Below the pieces are notes generated by a model that saw nothing but the letters and a program-made list of their open reading frames with translations, was not told the DNA's origin and ran no database searches. DNA of 64,000 nucleotides, taken from contig OY720635.1 in NCBI GenBank assembly GCA_963169105.1, forward strand, positions 133,443,872 to 133,507,871, read 5' to 3'. Made by a program: the position numbers and the translations under genes. Origin of the DNA: Ceriagrion tenellum (lineage: Eukaryota; Arthropoda; Insecta; Odonata; Coenagrionidae). Positions 1 to 11,930 of the stretch are shown in pieces; the stretch's first letter is position 1; every line of letters begins with the position of its first letter.

Positions 1-710
1 AGCCGGGCATTTGAAAATTCCCTGAGATTTCCCGGTTTTCCAGACACAATTTATTATTTTCCAGAGGAAATATTGATTTTTTTTCTCGTTAATCATAAGT
101 TAATATTTGATATGTTCATTGAGTGATTAAACGTAAGGATTACTTTAAAACTTGCATATTTGGAGGAAAATAAACACAAAACTTTAAAAGAGTTTGAGAG
201 AAAATCACATAACCACCCTTTCTTAGATTTAAAAATTGTCATACTGGTGCTCAGGAACAAGGTTATATTATAGCCAGATTTTGCTATGAATAGCATTGGT
301 AAAAAAACTATCAACAACTTAAAAAACTGAAGGAATTGACTTTTTTCCTTATTTTGCTAAATGTGAAAATGCAAGGGAAATATGACTTCACAACTTGCCG
401 ATAAATGTACGTTCTTTACGCCACTGATTTACAGATTATGACAAAAAAGAACACAATGTATCTATATAGAAAACATTGTACTTACTTTCGATGTTTACGG
501 GAATGCAAAATGCGACAACTAAAGGGAAATCTGACTTAGGAACTTGCCGAAAAAGGTACATTGCTTCCATTGCTGTTTTATATATTGACACCACTGGAAA
601 TTCCCGTGTCAATTCGATATTTCCCTGAGATTTTCCTGATATTTCCAGTGGAAATTAAATTCCCCGAGATTTCCCGGTCTTCCCGGTTTCCCAGAGTGCT
701 GGACACCCTG
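1..710. mobile_element. hAT-like DNA element fragment
   Basis: The right edge (about 660-710) is a string of CCCGG/TTTCCC motifs ending in GCTGGACACCCTG. Read in reverse this begins CAGGGTGTCCAGC, a terminus typical of hAT-type elements. The same CCCTGAGATTTCCCGG wording recurs at 20-45 and 621-690. Inside, a module (GGGAAATATGACTT... and GGGAAATCTGACTT... followed by AACTTGCCGA) occurs twice about 148 bp apart. No transposase is visible and the left end is cut by the window edge. The hAT assignment rests only on the terminus. Confidence 0.5.
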
Positions 711-3700
711 TGAAATAATGTTTTCTTTTACCCATGTCTCAAGTAATTTCATCGGCCCCAATGGACTTTTCTTGATGTCGGTGGGTTTGGCGAAGTTCTA
801 AAACCTTGACCAGACATGTTTCCAGTATTTTTTTGCGCCCAATACCTCTTTTTATTCCACCAAGAAAACCAATAAAGATATTCGTGGTAGCAAAAAAATA
901 TGCTTCACTTTTAACCAAGAACAAGAATAGGAATTGCAAGACAAAAATTCCGCTATCAACAACTCAATCAAAATTTGCCACTTGTGATATCACGGCGGTG
1001 ACTTCAATGCTCTGCCACGTCTAACAGCTTGCTACATCTCTCTCGATCGAGTCGCGGTTTCTCAATACATTTCTGTACACAAAGGACTCGTTAAAAGAAA
1101 AAAAAATATTTCACAAAATTTCCCATCTCTCAACTCAACTCACGCTTTAACTGCGAATTTTATAAAGTGTATGGCATGCGCACATAACGAAACGACGAAT
1201 GGGAACGGGAAAGGAACGCATAAGCGTCTTGAGGATTTCACCACTGGTGGAAACTACAGAATGAGTCAATTTTAGTGACTCAAACGAAGTGATATGCATG
1301 CAGATGTCATAGAAAGGTACTAACCATCATGTCATATCCACACATACACCTCTTTGCAACTGAAAATATATTATACAGCTTTCCTGCCTCAATGAAATTG
1401 GAAACGACGCTAATGAACTCGAGTCCACACAGGATAACAAAGATGGAGACGAGGCATTTTCCACCAAATAAATCGCCAACGATATATTGCATAGATTAAA
1501 ATAGTAACACCTTTCAAATCTTTTAAAATATATGTCGAAGCTACCTTAAAATCTGATATTTTAATTATTCCCTCATCTCTTTTAAGAAGACCTGTAAATT
1601 TGGAGATCAAATCTAGGGGTAATTAGGGCTGGAATTTCACGGTCTAGGGTTTGCATCAAGGCAATGCTGGAGATATGTTGGTGGTTCGTAACCCCTAATC
1701 CTAATTACTGAATGGACGTTACGCCGAGCGCACCTCAAGTAATGCCAGTCTCTGCCGGTCAATAAGAACGTAAAATTATGGACTGAAAGTTCAGGTGTCG
1801 GATGATATTGCAACGACTTGAGAATTGAAATCAGTTGCAGTTCACAACAATCACAAGTGATGAATTATTGGAATTTGGATGAGGCTTCGTAAATCAATAA
1901 TGAGATATGCGCAATTTCGCATTTTTAACTTGAGAGTAAAAAAAAAAGATGCGTTCTTGATCGTTATCGTCCACTCAATCTCGCGCGAAAAAAATCAGCT
2001 GCAAACATCGCCACATTTCATTCCATAAGATAGACTTTTTGCCGAAACAAAAAGTTCACAAAAAATTCCGCAAAAACCCCATCATCGCATACATAGTAGC
2101 CTTGGCACCACGAGAAAGTTGCTTGTGAGGGAAGTTTGATCATTTATGAACAGATCAATATGTATATTATCTATATGTATTCATATACATCAAAGGGTCA
2201 GCGTTCGCCTTACGTCTAGTATTATGAGCGAAGGAGATGCGATCTATTATACGGGGAGACATATCTGAAATTGATCACGAAGAGAAGGAAGACGATAATA
2301 TATGAATATCAATGATCGCAAAGAACAGGAGAAGAAAATCATTCGCGCGCTAAATCATTTTTCGAAGTGTTAAATCAACTCCCATTGGAATGAGCCGTCG
2401 AAGGTGCACATCCAGAATTGACGGGCGACAATCCCTATACGGAAAGGGAGATGATTGATCGAAAGTTGAGATATTTTGGGATTCGGGGTGGAAGGGGAGA
2501 TGATATTAAGGCGGTGGTCCAGACACCGTTGCTGAGGGTGTGTCACTTCGTCTGGCTCAATTGCAGACGGAATTCTCGCCGGTGAAGAATGCCGAATACA
2601 TTCCTGGGATCGACAATTTTTTTATACGCGCACATTCATTAAGCGTGGTGGATAATACGCCCAAAAAGTCGCTTTTGGACCGCTTGTGTTTCCATCGCCA
2701 AAATTTCATACTTTGCGATAGAGATGAAGTCGTGTTTTCACCATTCAATGCAGCCATTTTTTGAGAAAGTAGGTTTTGAAATCGGTTTGCAGTGGCAAGT
2801 TTATTGCACCAGTTACTTTCGACGTGAATTGTAGGTGTACTCTGCTCTGCAAATCCGCTTGCAGACCTTCAAATGTTTTGACGAATCGTTAGTAGAAGTG
2901 CATTTCTTCCAGAGTAAACAGCAATCAATCTGGCTATGAACTGACTCTAGGAAAAAAAATTATGATATACTAAAATCCCCCAAAGCAGTTGCGTATGGAA
3001 CTTACGGAAGGAAATTGACATTGGACAGACAAGAATTAATCCCTTACAGAATTTTCGCAATTGTGATTCCCGAGGAGGATGTGTTAAGCAACCCCGTACA
3101 GGCAGTGCCATATTTCCGTCAGGGCTCCGCAGACCGCCCTAATTTTCTGCCCTTTGGCACCCTCATAGATCCTTTTAGGAATTATTTAGAATCTTGGCGA
3201 ACATTCGTTCTCATTAATAAAGTATACACTCCTCTTAAATGATCCTTTGGGTGACTTTTCCCCGCACAGTACGGAATTTTCAGCACTTTTACCATAGAAA
3301 CAATAGGAAATCGCCCAAGTCTCATCGGCTCCTTTAAAATTGTATATAAATGTAGAAAAAGCTGCTATGGTTCCATCTAATGATTTTTTTGTGCTTCAAG
3401 CATTTACAATTGTAATAAAGGAGAAATAACAGTTTAAATCGAGGGAAGATGATACCGGAAACATTACCTGGACTTCCTTTTTTTCAATCTTTATGTAGGT
3501 TATGAGAATGAAGCTTAAACCAGCCAAATGTCTGCAAACTGCAATCAAACTATTGAATAAATTGGACAGTTGGAAAATTTAATGAAAAATCCGAGGCATA
3601 ATCGTTTTATCAGCAATAAAATTTGCAAGTAAAGGAAAAAATTTGATGAGGTCCGAGCATAGATAACTTGCAAACTTTTTCAGAATATTGTTCTCTTTTC

Positions 3701-4095
3701 TGTGCAATATGGTTCGTTCTTTTTTTTCAAAATGTATGCATGAAGTTGGTACATTCTGCAACAAAGGGATGGACCACTTTTGCCACATTGTCCTGCCAAC
3801 CATTGTTTTTCCTCCCCTTCTTTCAGTTACCATTGTTTCCGGAGAATTCCTTTCTCCTCCAAGAGCGATCAACCAGAGCGAATTCAATTCACGCAATACC
3901 AACGTCAACATCCTGCGTGCATAGAAGCTGATCGCTATTCACTGCAAAGCCTATTCGTATTTAAATCCACATGCCTCGCTGATGATACCACCAAAAGAAC
4001 GTATTTGCAAGTCAATGATTGCCTAGGTAGATACCAACAAGTAGGAACACAAATATAGGCGATTTTACGGCGCTGCTCCTAAAAAATAAGCTCAC
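711..4095. other. non-coding, nothing recognised
   Basis: AT-rich sequence with only short unconvincing open frames (the longest about 110 codons on the minus strand near 3579-3911). No splice-flanked conserved exon, RNA gene or clear repeat was recognised. A 75-codon frame at 3015-3242 has no recognisable domain. Confidence 0.5.
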
Positions 4096-4576
4096 TAATG
4101 GCCGGTTGCAAGTACATTAAGTTATGGAATTAATAGCTATGAGATCCATGAAGTTATGGACCTCATATAAATTTTCGCGTTGCATGAACACACCTACCAG
4201 TTTCATAGCTTATCAATCATCAGTTAATTCCTTTCAATGTTTGATCTAATATTCCTATACTGGATACAATATATAGTGGTTTATTCTATGTATCATTGCT
4301 AAAGCACATAATAATTATTCAGTCGGAGCAAACAAACCGGCCATTTGTCTCAAAACAACTATTTTATCAAGTAATCAAAACTCCAAACGGTCCATCGCGC
4401 TTCCGCCATCTTGGGTACTTACGGAGCTCATAACTCCATTCCATAAGTTATGCAGCCATTTATGAAACCAATAAATTTATCGAATGTTTCTGCAACGCTT
4501 ATTGAATGGTTGCCATGGCTTATGGGTCCCATAACTCTAGGGAATACATATGTGTCGTTCCTGCGACTGGCCATAA
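4096..4576. mobile_element. MITE-like element with degenerate inverted ends
   Basis: The left end reads TAATGGCCGGTTGCA and the right end in reverse complement TTATGGCCAGTCGCA, each followed by internal AAGTTATGG/AGTTATGGG words repeated in both orientations. The interior is AT-rich with no coding potential. The target-site duplication is unclear (perhaps TA), so the superfamily is not assigned. Confidence 0.42.
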
Positions 4577-4710
4577 GATGAGAAACATAATGCAATATTC
4601 GTCATGTGTAAACATCGACGTTTCGTCAGTATAACGAAGCCATTGTGCAATAGCCAGTACTTTAGTCATAGTATACAAGTTAAGGCTTCACTTTATGGAA
4701 AAGTGACACG

Positions 4711-5010
4711 TGAAAAGAGAACTCGCTTGTTGGTTGTTGAAAAGAGAACTCGAAAGTTGGTGGTTTCCGGCGATACTTTGTGGAATTTGCTAAACATTTT
4801 TAATGAATAGGGTAAACTTTGTTTCATTGTGGAAAAAAAAGTTTGCCTTATTCATTCAAAATGATTATCAAGATAACTTAACAAGGTAATAACTTTACCT
4901 TACCTTATCAACAACCCTACAAGATTACCTCGATAATGACAAAAGTTGTCGAAACCATGGTCGGAAATAATTAAACAGTGTGGAGCGAACAAAGTGAGTT
5001 CTCTTTTCAT
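4711..5010. mobile_element. MITE with inverted ends (about 300 bp)
   Basis: The left terminus TGAAAAGAGAACTCGCTTGTT (4711 on) matches the reverse complement of the right terminus (4989-5010) apart from one substitution and one indel. A further direct copy of GAAAAGAGAACTCG lies at 4739. The interior holds a second hairpin (GGTAAACTTTG... against ...AAGTTTGCC, 4809-4850). Non-coding and not assigned to a superfamily. Confidence 0.58.
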
Positions 5011-5819
5011 TAACCATAGTAGTTTTTAGTATATAAATTAACTCCTCCCATTAATCGAAAGTCATTATTTTTACAATGGTTCATGAGAGATTAAACACAC
5101 ATCATGGGGACTCATAACGGCAAATAATATAAGATCAAGCTTAGGCTAAGTGTGAAAGTTTGAACTATGACTGCGCTCCGAACTAATATTTTATCTCGGT
5201 TATCCAAATTACCAAGCGTAGCTTTTGCTGAAACCTCTTAACTCTGGCCATCAATGTGAACTTTCATTTTAGATGATACGTCGATCAAGCGCGACACTCA
5301 TGCTCGAAGAATTAAAACCGACGACTTTTGAGCTGTCATCAGGTACCGTAGATGCTCTATAGCAGCGTAGAGTAGATAGTAGTTGAGTAGAAGATAGATT
5401 TAAGCTGGAATTGTCAAAGTTAAGACCCTAGTTTTTGCGTCAAATAAACTGAGAATTATTTTAGCCATCTATTCGTACGTAGCTCCATACATGTACTGAT
5501 TTTCTTCGAGTCAATATTGCTGTGATTCTAGAGGGAAAACATAGTCAAACTTGGGGGTCTTTTTATGATAAATTTTTCAAACGTTCATCACAGGATTGAA
5601 TTTTCACTCCTCCCCGGTGTAGTGGAATAAAGCGGGCGATTAGCATTCCCTTGTGGAGAACTGATCTTCATTTTTTATTCCCTTAACTATCCTTACCCTT
5701 TCCGTAAAAATAATCACAGGGAGCCGTGTGAAGTAATTTAAAAAAATTGAATCTGAGGCGAAGTTCAACCTAAATGCAGAGCTAAATCATAAAAAAGTTT
5801 TCTCGGGTTTTCCACCAGG
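5011..5819. other. non-coding, possible PLE relic
   Basis: No gene is visible. The minus strand at 5352-5310 reads CCTGATGACAGCTCAAAAGTCGTCGG, which resembles a Penelope terminal ribozyme that has lost half of stem II. It is too decayed to annotate separately. Confidence 0.3.
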
Positions 5820-5911
5820 TTAGGTAATTGTTGGCCGGCGTTTCGATGGCTACCTCCGCCATCGTCCTCAGTGCATGCCTGCCATCGAAACGTCGGCCAA
5901 CAATTACCTAA
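5820..5911. repeat. inverted PLE terminal hairpin
   Basis: The arms 5821-5850 and 5881-5910 are inverted copies with one mismatch, built on TAGGTAATTGTTGGCC...CGTTTCGATGGC. The right arm carries GAAACGTCGGCC (GAAAC plus a GUC cleavage triplet) and the left arm, on the minus strand, carries GAAACGCCGGCC. This is the arrangement of two opposed Penelope pseudo-LTR ends. No coding sequence is associated. Confidence 0.6.
5834..5871 (-). ncRNA. hammerhead ribozyme-like motif
   Basis: On the minus strand CTGAGGA (CUGANGA box) is followed by a 6-bp stem II, GATGGC/GCCATC, with a seven-base loop, then GAAAC. The cleavage triplet here is GCC rather than GUC, so this copy is probably inactive; the opposite arm keeps GTC. 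Confidence 0.55.
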
Positions 5912-8900
5912 ACTTTATTAGTATCGTACGCCGGGAAAAACCAAACCATATTTAAGAAATTAATCATTTTCCTGATTAAAAAATGAAACTTTCATTGGTT
6001 TTGAAACTAAGACGCTGAGCGCGAATTTTTGGGTCAACGTTTAGTCTTCCGTAATAAACATTTCTTAGCTTGGATTATTGATATTTTATTAAATTATGTT
6101 GAAAATTTTTGTTCGTCCGTAAAATCTCCCATTTGGTCTTCCGAAAAATGTGGGTTTCCAGTTTGATCCATACGGTACGGTTTTTTTGGTTTCGGAACAA
6201 GCCAAATATACTTTGTGTTACTTTCGAATTAAGTTGGCTTAACTTGAAAAATGACATCTTTCTAAAGCACGTGCTTTTTTCTTGAGACAAATGAGTCACA
6301 TGGGAGGCAAAACAATCGCCGTGGCTAATTACCCTTTGAGAAAAGGAGTCCCTTACTACGCGGAAAGAGGCTCATACATATTCATTGCGACCCTGATTCT
6401 CTGTTCTATGTTGGTGGGCGGTGTTTGAAGAGCCCATTTTTACGCGTTCTCACTCCCCAAGGGCATGGAAGAACCCACTATAATATAGAAAAAAATAACA
6501 CAAAGAACAAAAGTAAAACATCTTCTCAAGCGAAATTCAGGCACAAAATTACAATAATCATACCGGAATGATAGCACTCAGCAGAGACGGTATCAACAAA
6601 GGAACTCTTAGTAATTTTAAAGAAAAAAAAGCCAACGAAATCTTCTGGAGATATAAATGTTATAAAAATATAATGTTTAACCCAGTGTGGAAAGTTTAGG
6701 CAGGATTAAGTTTGAAGAAATTCAAAGTATGTTCAGTGTTGCCTTAATGTAGAATGGACGTGCATAAGACCTGCAGAGGTTGTTCCTCGCAGCACCAACT
6801 TTTCTCATGTACAGCGTGAACAGTGTTAGCATATTCACTGTAATAACCAAGGGGACTACGACAAAGGCGCTTGTATTACCACATTCTTTAATTGGTGGGT
6901 GTTGGACGTACGGGCTGAAATGCCAAAGGAGCGCGGGAACGCCTCCAAATGGATGTGGAGCGGTCAAAGATTATTTCATGTTTTCCTCCGAAATGGCTAC
7001 ATCTTGCGAGTGACGCACGCCTGAGTACTATTGCCTTTTTTACTTTTTTTCAAAAGTTCTGAATGTAAAGTAATTTTAAATGTTGGCCGAAAAACTATAG
7101 TCGATGATTGATGTATTCATCAGACGTTTTACATGCCTATGCAGTATGCACTGCCTCGGATGGAGGTGGACCAAAATGCATGTAAAATGAACATCCTTTG
7201 CACGATCTAAATCTCCAGCAGGGCTTTGTTATAAGTGACCATGCTAATGTCTAAAAATAAGGATTAAACATGAATTTAAGGCAGAAAACGAGACAACATA
7301 TTTGACAGTTTCCGTCTATAAATGTTTGAATACAAAAGCAATGTACTTTAATGTGCACGTCTCAAAATTAGAGGTACAAGAGTGGAGCATAAGTTAGTAA
7401 ACACAATGTGAAAATTGAGTAGTTGAAATGGCAAGCTTGGACTTACCCTCTGTGCGCACAAACTCAGCTTGCATCTCATCTTCGCTTTAGATTAAATGAG
7501 AAACCAAGAAGTGTAATCAAGGTATTGCCAAGTTATGTCAACTTCCTACGGTGAATGATTTGCCCACTTTCAATTTACAGATGGAAATCATTCAAAAACA
7601 GATGAGGTATAACTCATCAACGTTGAACATTCTATGAAGTATCCCGACTAATATTCTTTGAACTCTCTGAGAGTGCCATTTGAACGTTCATTACATTTCC
7701 CTGAATGATCGTTTTGACAGTGCGCACTGAACGTACTTTGAACGTCTTTTGGACAATAAATTCCGCACTGGGTAGTGCATGATGCGCATTCCGTGAACAT
7801 CCGAAATATTACGTCGGATAAAGGTCGACCACCATGCACAGACTATGAAGCATCTTTGCGCCTTCATCCTGCAGGGTGTGGTCAAAGATAGTGCACGATG
7901 CACATCCAATGAACATCCTATGCACTACTGCAGGAGCATGTACTTTGCACTCAGATAGTGCGCCATTTGATACTACTTTGGACGTTCATGAAGAATATTC
8001 TCTGCACTAAAAATGCTGCACTTAAGAATATTCTTTGCAAATCTTTTTGAATAAACTTTTCTCCACTGGGAATTTACAACAGATCAAAGTGGGTATCTCA
8101 AAATAAGTTTGCGAATATCCTCAGATTCACACATTTTAAATGTGTTAATTGGCAACTCTAGAATATATGGGCAGAGGGAATCGCAAATAAGATCTTCATT
8201 ATCCTTGAGACAATGAAATCACTGAATGGGTGAAAGCGGTGAGTACTAGTATTTATATTAGTTTATTTTGTTACAAGTATTAATTATAAAAGTAGTAGAA
8301 ATGAGGTAACTAATGAGTTTTTGATAAAATAATTTGGATTTGACGCTCTGGTTATAGAGAAATAATAGCAATGTGCTACATTGATTTGGCCATGCTTGGA
8401 GAATTACATGAGAATCAAATGATATTGCGATTGATGATTGAGTGAGAGAGAGGAAGGAGTAGACCGAGGATGTGAAGGGTGGTTATTAGGGGATGGGCCT
8501 CTAAGAGTCGGAATATTAGATGTATTAAGAATAAAGGAGCGTGTGCTAAGCAATATGTAAGGATATGACCGAAGCAGTAGAGGTATCCAAGTGTAAAGCT
8601 GCATAGAAGTTTTAAAAGCACAAACAGTTTTCTCGGTTTATCATTAAGTGTTAAATTCTCTGCACTGTGCCTCCCCCAAAATGGGACGTATTAGGCATTG
8701 GTGCGTGTCATGTATGTTCCGCGGGAAAAAAATGTAAAATAAAGCATTACTGAACTTAAAAAAAATTCAAAAGTGACATATCTTTCTGACGAGAAACTTT
8801 GGAGAGCACGAGGCATATCCTCGAAGAAAGAACCAAACAGAACAAGTTAAAAATTGAAAAAATACCGGAGAAAAATAAAAAAAACTTGAGATAGGAAGGC

Positions 8901-9148
8901 AGTTTTGTAATCATGGCCCAAAGAGGGCTGAAAAGAAGTTAAAAATAAAAGCAAATCATAGGAGAAAACACTCGTTAGGAGGATGTAGAACCAGTGGGAG
9001 CCGGTGTATCTTCTGGAGATCGTTTGAGGAAGAAGTCGCGACCTTTTCCCCCCTCTTCGGAGTGAAAACCTTTTCGAGTCGGCGCTGTGAATCCCGTCCC
9101 CTCTCCCTTCCCCCCCCATTCCCAGCCTCCCCAAACACGGCGACTCAC
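5912..9148. other. non-coding; intron of the minus-strand gene
   Basis: If the exon at 9292-9149 is real, this is the start of its first intron, which continues past the left edge. No further exon is seen. Between 7570 and 8060 related short modules recur (for example AGTGCATGATGCGCATTCCGTGAACATCC at 7773 and a variant at 7890), forming a degenerate repeat built on TGCAC and GAACGT words. Confidence 0.4.
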
Positions 9149-9292
9149 CTGTGGCGCCGCCCCTTGGGTGGCAAAGGTCATCACACCCGGCACAGTCATC
9201 AGCACCAAGGACGCCGTCACGGACCACGCGAAACCACGGAGTCGGCGGGAGGACCCCTCCAGGGCCCTCGACACCGTCCCAGCCGTCGTCAT
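9149..9292 (-). CDS. putative first coding exon, membrane protein
   Basis: The first in-frame ATG (9292-9290) has A at -3 and opens 48 codons that end in phase 0 at ...CCACAG followed by GTGAGT, a consensus splice donor (9148-9143). The peptide starts MTTAGTVSRALEG, has a basic SSRRLRG stretch, then a hydrophobic segment (residues 21-40, FAWSVTASLVLMTVPGVMTF). The exon lies in GC- and CpG-rich sequence, unlike its surroundings. The next exon is not in the window, so the first intron is longer than 9 kb. It follows a Tret1-like gene on the same strand, and the spacing of S-L, M-V and G in the hydrophobic part loosely resembles the start of TM1 in insect trehalose transporters, so a tandem paralogue is possible but unproven. 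The upstream frame has no ATG before 9460. Confidence 0.5.
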
Positions 9293-9600
9293 CTTTCCTC
9301 CCGGGGGAAGGGCTCGCTCAGGTCGGCTCCTTCGGGAATCCTTCGCCGGGCGGGTGACTGGGGGGAAATGATGGGAGGGAATGGAAAGGCTTTCTTTCCA
9401 CGCGCGTCCGAGTACTCGAGAGTCCTTGCTGCCTCCCCCTACCGCAGCGCTACTCCCCACCAACTTGGAAAAAAAATTTGCTCGTTCCTTTTTTTTAATT
9501 ATTTTTCAACTCTTCTCACGCGGTCACTCTTGCCGGTCTGTCCCCGGCCGGTTCTGGTCTCTCGCCGGTTGCGTAAAAATGGTCGGAGAGGAGGGAGTTT
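9293..9600 (-). promoter_or_regulatory. CpG-rich 5' region of the first-exon gene
   Basis: Sequence upstream of the putative start is rich in CpG and in GGGAAGG/CCTTCC runs, typical of a 5' UTR and promoter-proximal region. No TATA box can be assigned. Plus-strand open frames over this stretch (up to 251 codons, 9062-9817) reflect base composition and show no domain. Confidence 0.3.
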
Positions 9601-10240
9601 GGGGGGTGGAGTGGAGTTTAAGAATAAATTAAAAAAGAACGAATATAAAGGAATCGGCGCCGGTGGTCACTTATCCTCGAAACAGTTACTAACCAAACAG
9701 AAAACGACAGTTGACACTCGCAGAAAAAACTCTAGTGTCTTGAGGCTTTTTTATCTTGAGAAAAACATTATTACCTCAGTCACTATCACATCCTTATCAT
9801 CAGTCGGCTGTGAGTAATTGGACAGTGGGTTCGAATCATTATTAGTCTTAAGCTATGATTTCCCGTCTTCCATCTTGACTCCGTAATCAACCATAATAAA
9901 ATACAATGGTAGCCCTTCAACTTTTAAGAATACGCCTCGTTCACTCTCATCACGATAAAATCACTTGCAATCGCCAGAGAATCTATCGCCTACCGTTCAA
10001 TCCTTCGAGTATTTTATTTTTCATTTCACGGGGACACGGCTCTTCCATTTGCTATGGTAAAAGATGGACGAAAGAATGGGAATGCTCACCGTTTAAGCTT
10101 TCCGGAGTCTTTGATTAGTAATCACCTAGCCGTTCTCTAGTTAATGATGATGCTAAAATTATTGTCCATAAACCTGAAAAGAAAATCAACCGAATCCACC
10201 ACCATCTCTTGTTCAACTTGCACTATTGTTGTTGCCTGAG
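9601..10240. other. non-coding upstream flank
   Basis: Nothing recognised. It lies upstream of the putative minus-strand first exon, between its GC-rich 5' region and the tandem duplication at 10241. Confidence 0.4.
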
Positions 10241-10805
10241 CTGAATCACCTTGCTCCTCGATTAAACGGCCCTCCGGCCTATTAATTAGTCACTTGGCTG
10301 CGAGACTGCTGTTGGCGGAAAAACAAATTGCCATCGATGTCGAGTCTGTTACTGAAAGAAATAAAATCACCACTATTTCGGAGACCTCGGTGGCAGCATT
10401 AGAAAGGAGGATGCCCTGAATGTATCTTCTTCCTAGATTTAAGGGTGCCAACTCCCTTGCCCTTCCCAGATATCACTGTGGAGACGAACTTGTGCAGTGT
10501 AGGGCTCAAGTTGAACCAGCCGTTTTCCGCACTGAATCACTTCGCTCCTCGATTAATCGGCATCTTAATTAGTCACTTCGCCGCGGGACTCCTGGTTGGC
10601 GGAGTAACAAATAACCTTCGATGAGTCGGTAAATGAAAGAAATGAAATCTCCACTATCTCGGAGGCCTTCAGTCTTGGCGGGAAAATTAGTAAGCAGGAT
10701 GCCCTGGATGTACCTCCTCCCTGGGAATAAGGGTGACAACTCCCTTACACTTTCCAAATCTCACCGCAAAAGGCGAACTCGCGCAACGTAGGGCTCAAGA
10801 GTGGA
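10241..10805. repeat. tandem duplication, about 290-bp unit
   Basis: Two diverged copies (10241-10531 and 10532-10805) share CTGAATCAC..CGCTCCTCGATTAA, TTAATTAGTCACTT, GGATGCCCTG.ATGTA and GTAGGGCTCAAG in the same order. They lie 1 kb upstream of the putative first coding exon, so they could hold duplicated regulatory sequence, although no sites were identified. Confidence 0.7.
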
Positions 10806-11930
10806 GAGAGACGCGCCACCGCTGCTAAATTCACACCCAACCGGCGACCTCCTCCCTTGCTCTCTTTAGCGTTTGCCGAGTGCTCACGTCCTCGTGCATG
10901 CGATGGCTGGACGGCTCCGTTAACAACTCGGCAAAAATCAGCCGACGGAAAAATCCCGGGGGGAGGAGGGTGTCGTTTCAACTCCCAGGCGCCCCTCGCA
11001 AGGCAGAAGGGTGCCGTTGTTTTATTTGGAAACGATCGCAGGAACCACTCGCTTGTTACCACTCTTCCAAAACAATTTGTATGCTCTCACTTTCTTTCGT
11101 CGTCAATTGTCACACGCTCTCTCCACTTCATACACGCGCACGAACTTTGTTTTTCCACATTTTTCGTTCCCTGGCAACCCCTTCGAGAAGCGAGGAAGAC
11201 GGTATGTCCCAGCCGGTTCGTGATCCGACTGCGAACGACGGGACGGAGAAAAGTTGGAAGGAGGATGAATAAATGTGTTCTCCTCCTCCTTAGCACACTA
11301 TGTGGAAGGGGAATATATATATCTCCCCTCCACTTTCACTCCTCAGCTCTTCTTTAAGTGTTCTCCTCTTCTCCCTCTTCACAGTCCACTCATCTTCTGT
11401 CTCCTCCTCCCCGCTTATACGAGCTGTCCAAGAGGTTCTCTCCTCCCTTCACGCCGAAGAGGAACACGTGCAATGGGGAGATCAAGACGATATCGCGCGC
11501 CGGTAATGAGCGGAGAAGGATATTTTGTTGCCACCGAGGATGTCTTTGTGCCCTGGACTCTGCAGACACTATCGCTCCTCCGACCTCGAGCGGAGAATGG
11601 AGGCGCCATCCGGAGGGCTCTTTAAAAGTTTCCTCCCCTCTCCGTCTTCGCCACACACACACACGCACCTCCCTCCCTCACCCCACTTCTTCTTGTACCG
11701 CGCGCGCGGTGCGTTTCTGCTGCTGCCGCTGCGCGCGGGCGGGCGGCGCCTATCCGGCGTCTCGCCTCGACGCCCCCCTTCCCCACTTCAAGACCCAACC
11801 CTCACCCCTCTCGCTCTCGCCCACCTTATTAATAACGACCGACCCACTCTCTCACGCGTTTCTCTCTTCGGCGTTTTCGTAATCCCAACACGAGAGCGTT
11901 TGTGTGTGTGTGTGTACATGTAAAAAAAAC
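10806..11930. other. GC- and pyrimidine-rich non-coding region
   Basis: Long CT-rich runs, CpG-rich stretches and a (GT)n tract at 11895-11914. Several overlapping open frames exist in all phases on both strands (up to 174 codons), none with a recognisable domain or better than the others, so I do not call a gene. It could be a distal 5' exon or promoter of the minus-strand gene at 9292. Confidence 0.35.

Noticed and set aside
5310..5352. Hammerhead-like CTGATGACAGCTCAAAAGTCG on the minus strand
   Set aside because: Stem II and GAAAC are incomplete; kept only as a remark.
9062..9817. 251-codon plus-strand open frame over the GC-rich region
   Set aside because: It lies opposite the better supported minus-strand exon, is low in complexity and has no domain; length follows from base composition.
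10857..11923. Overlapping open frames of 130-174 codons on both strands
   Set aside because: All phases are open because of CT- and GC-rich composition; no domain, splice context or preferred frame.
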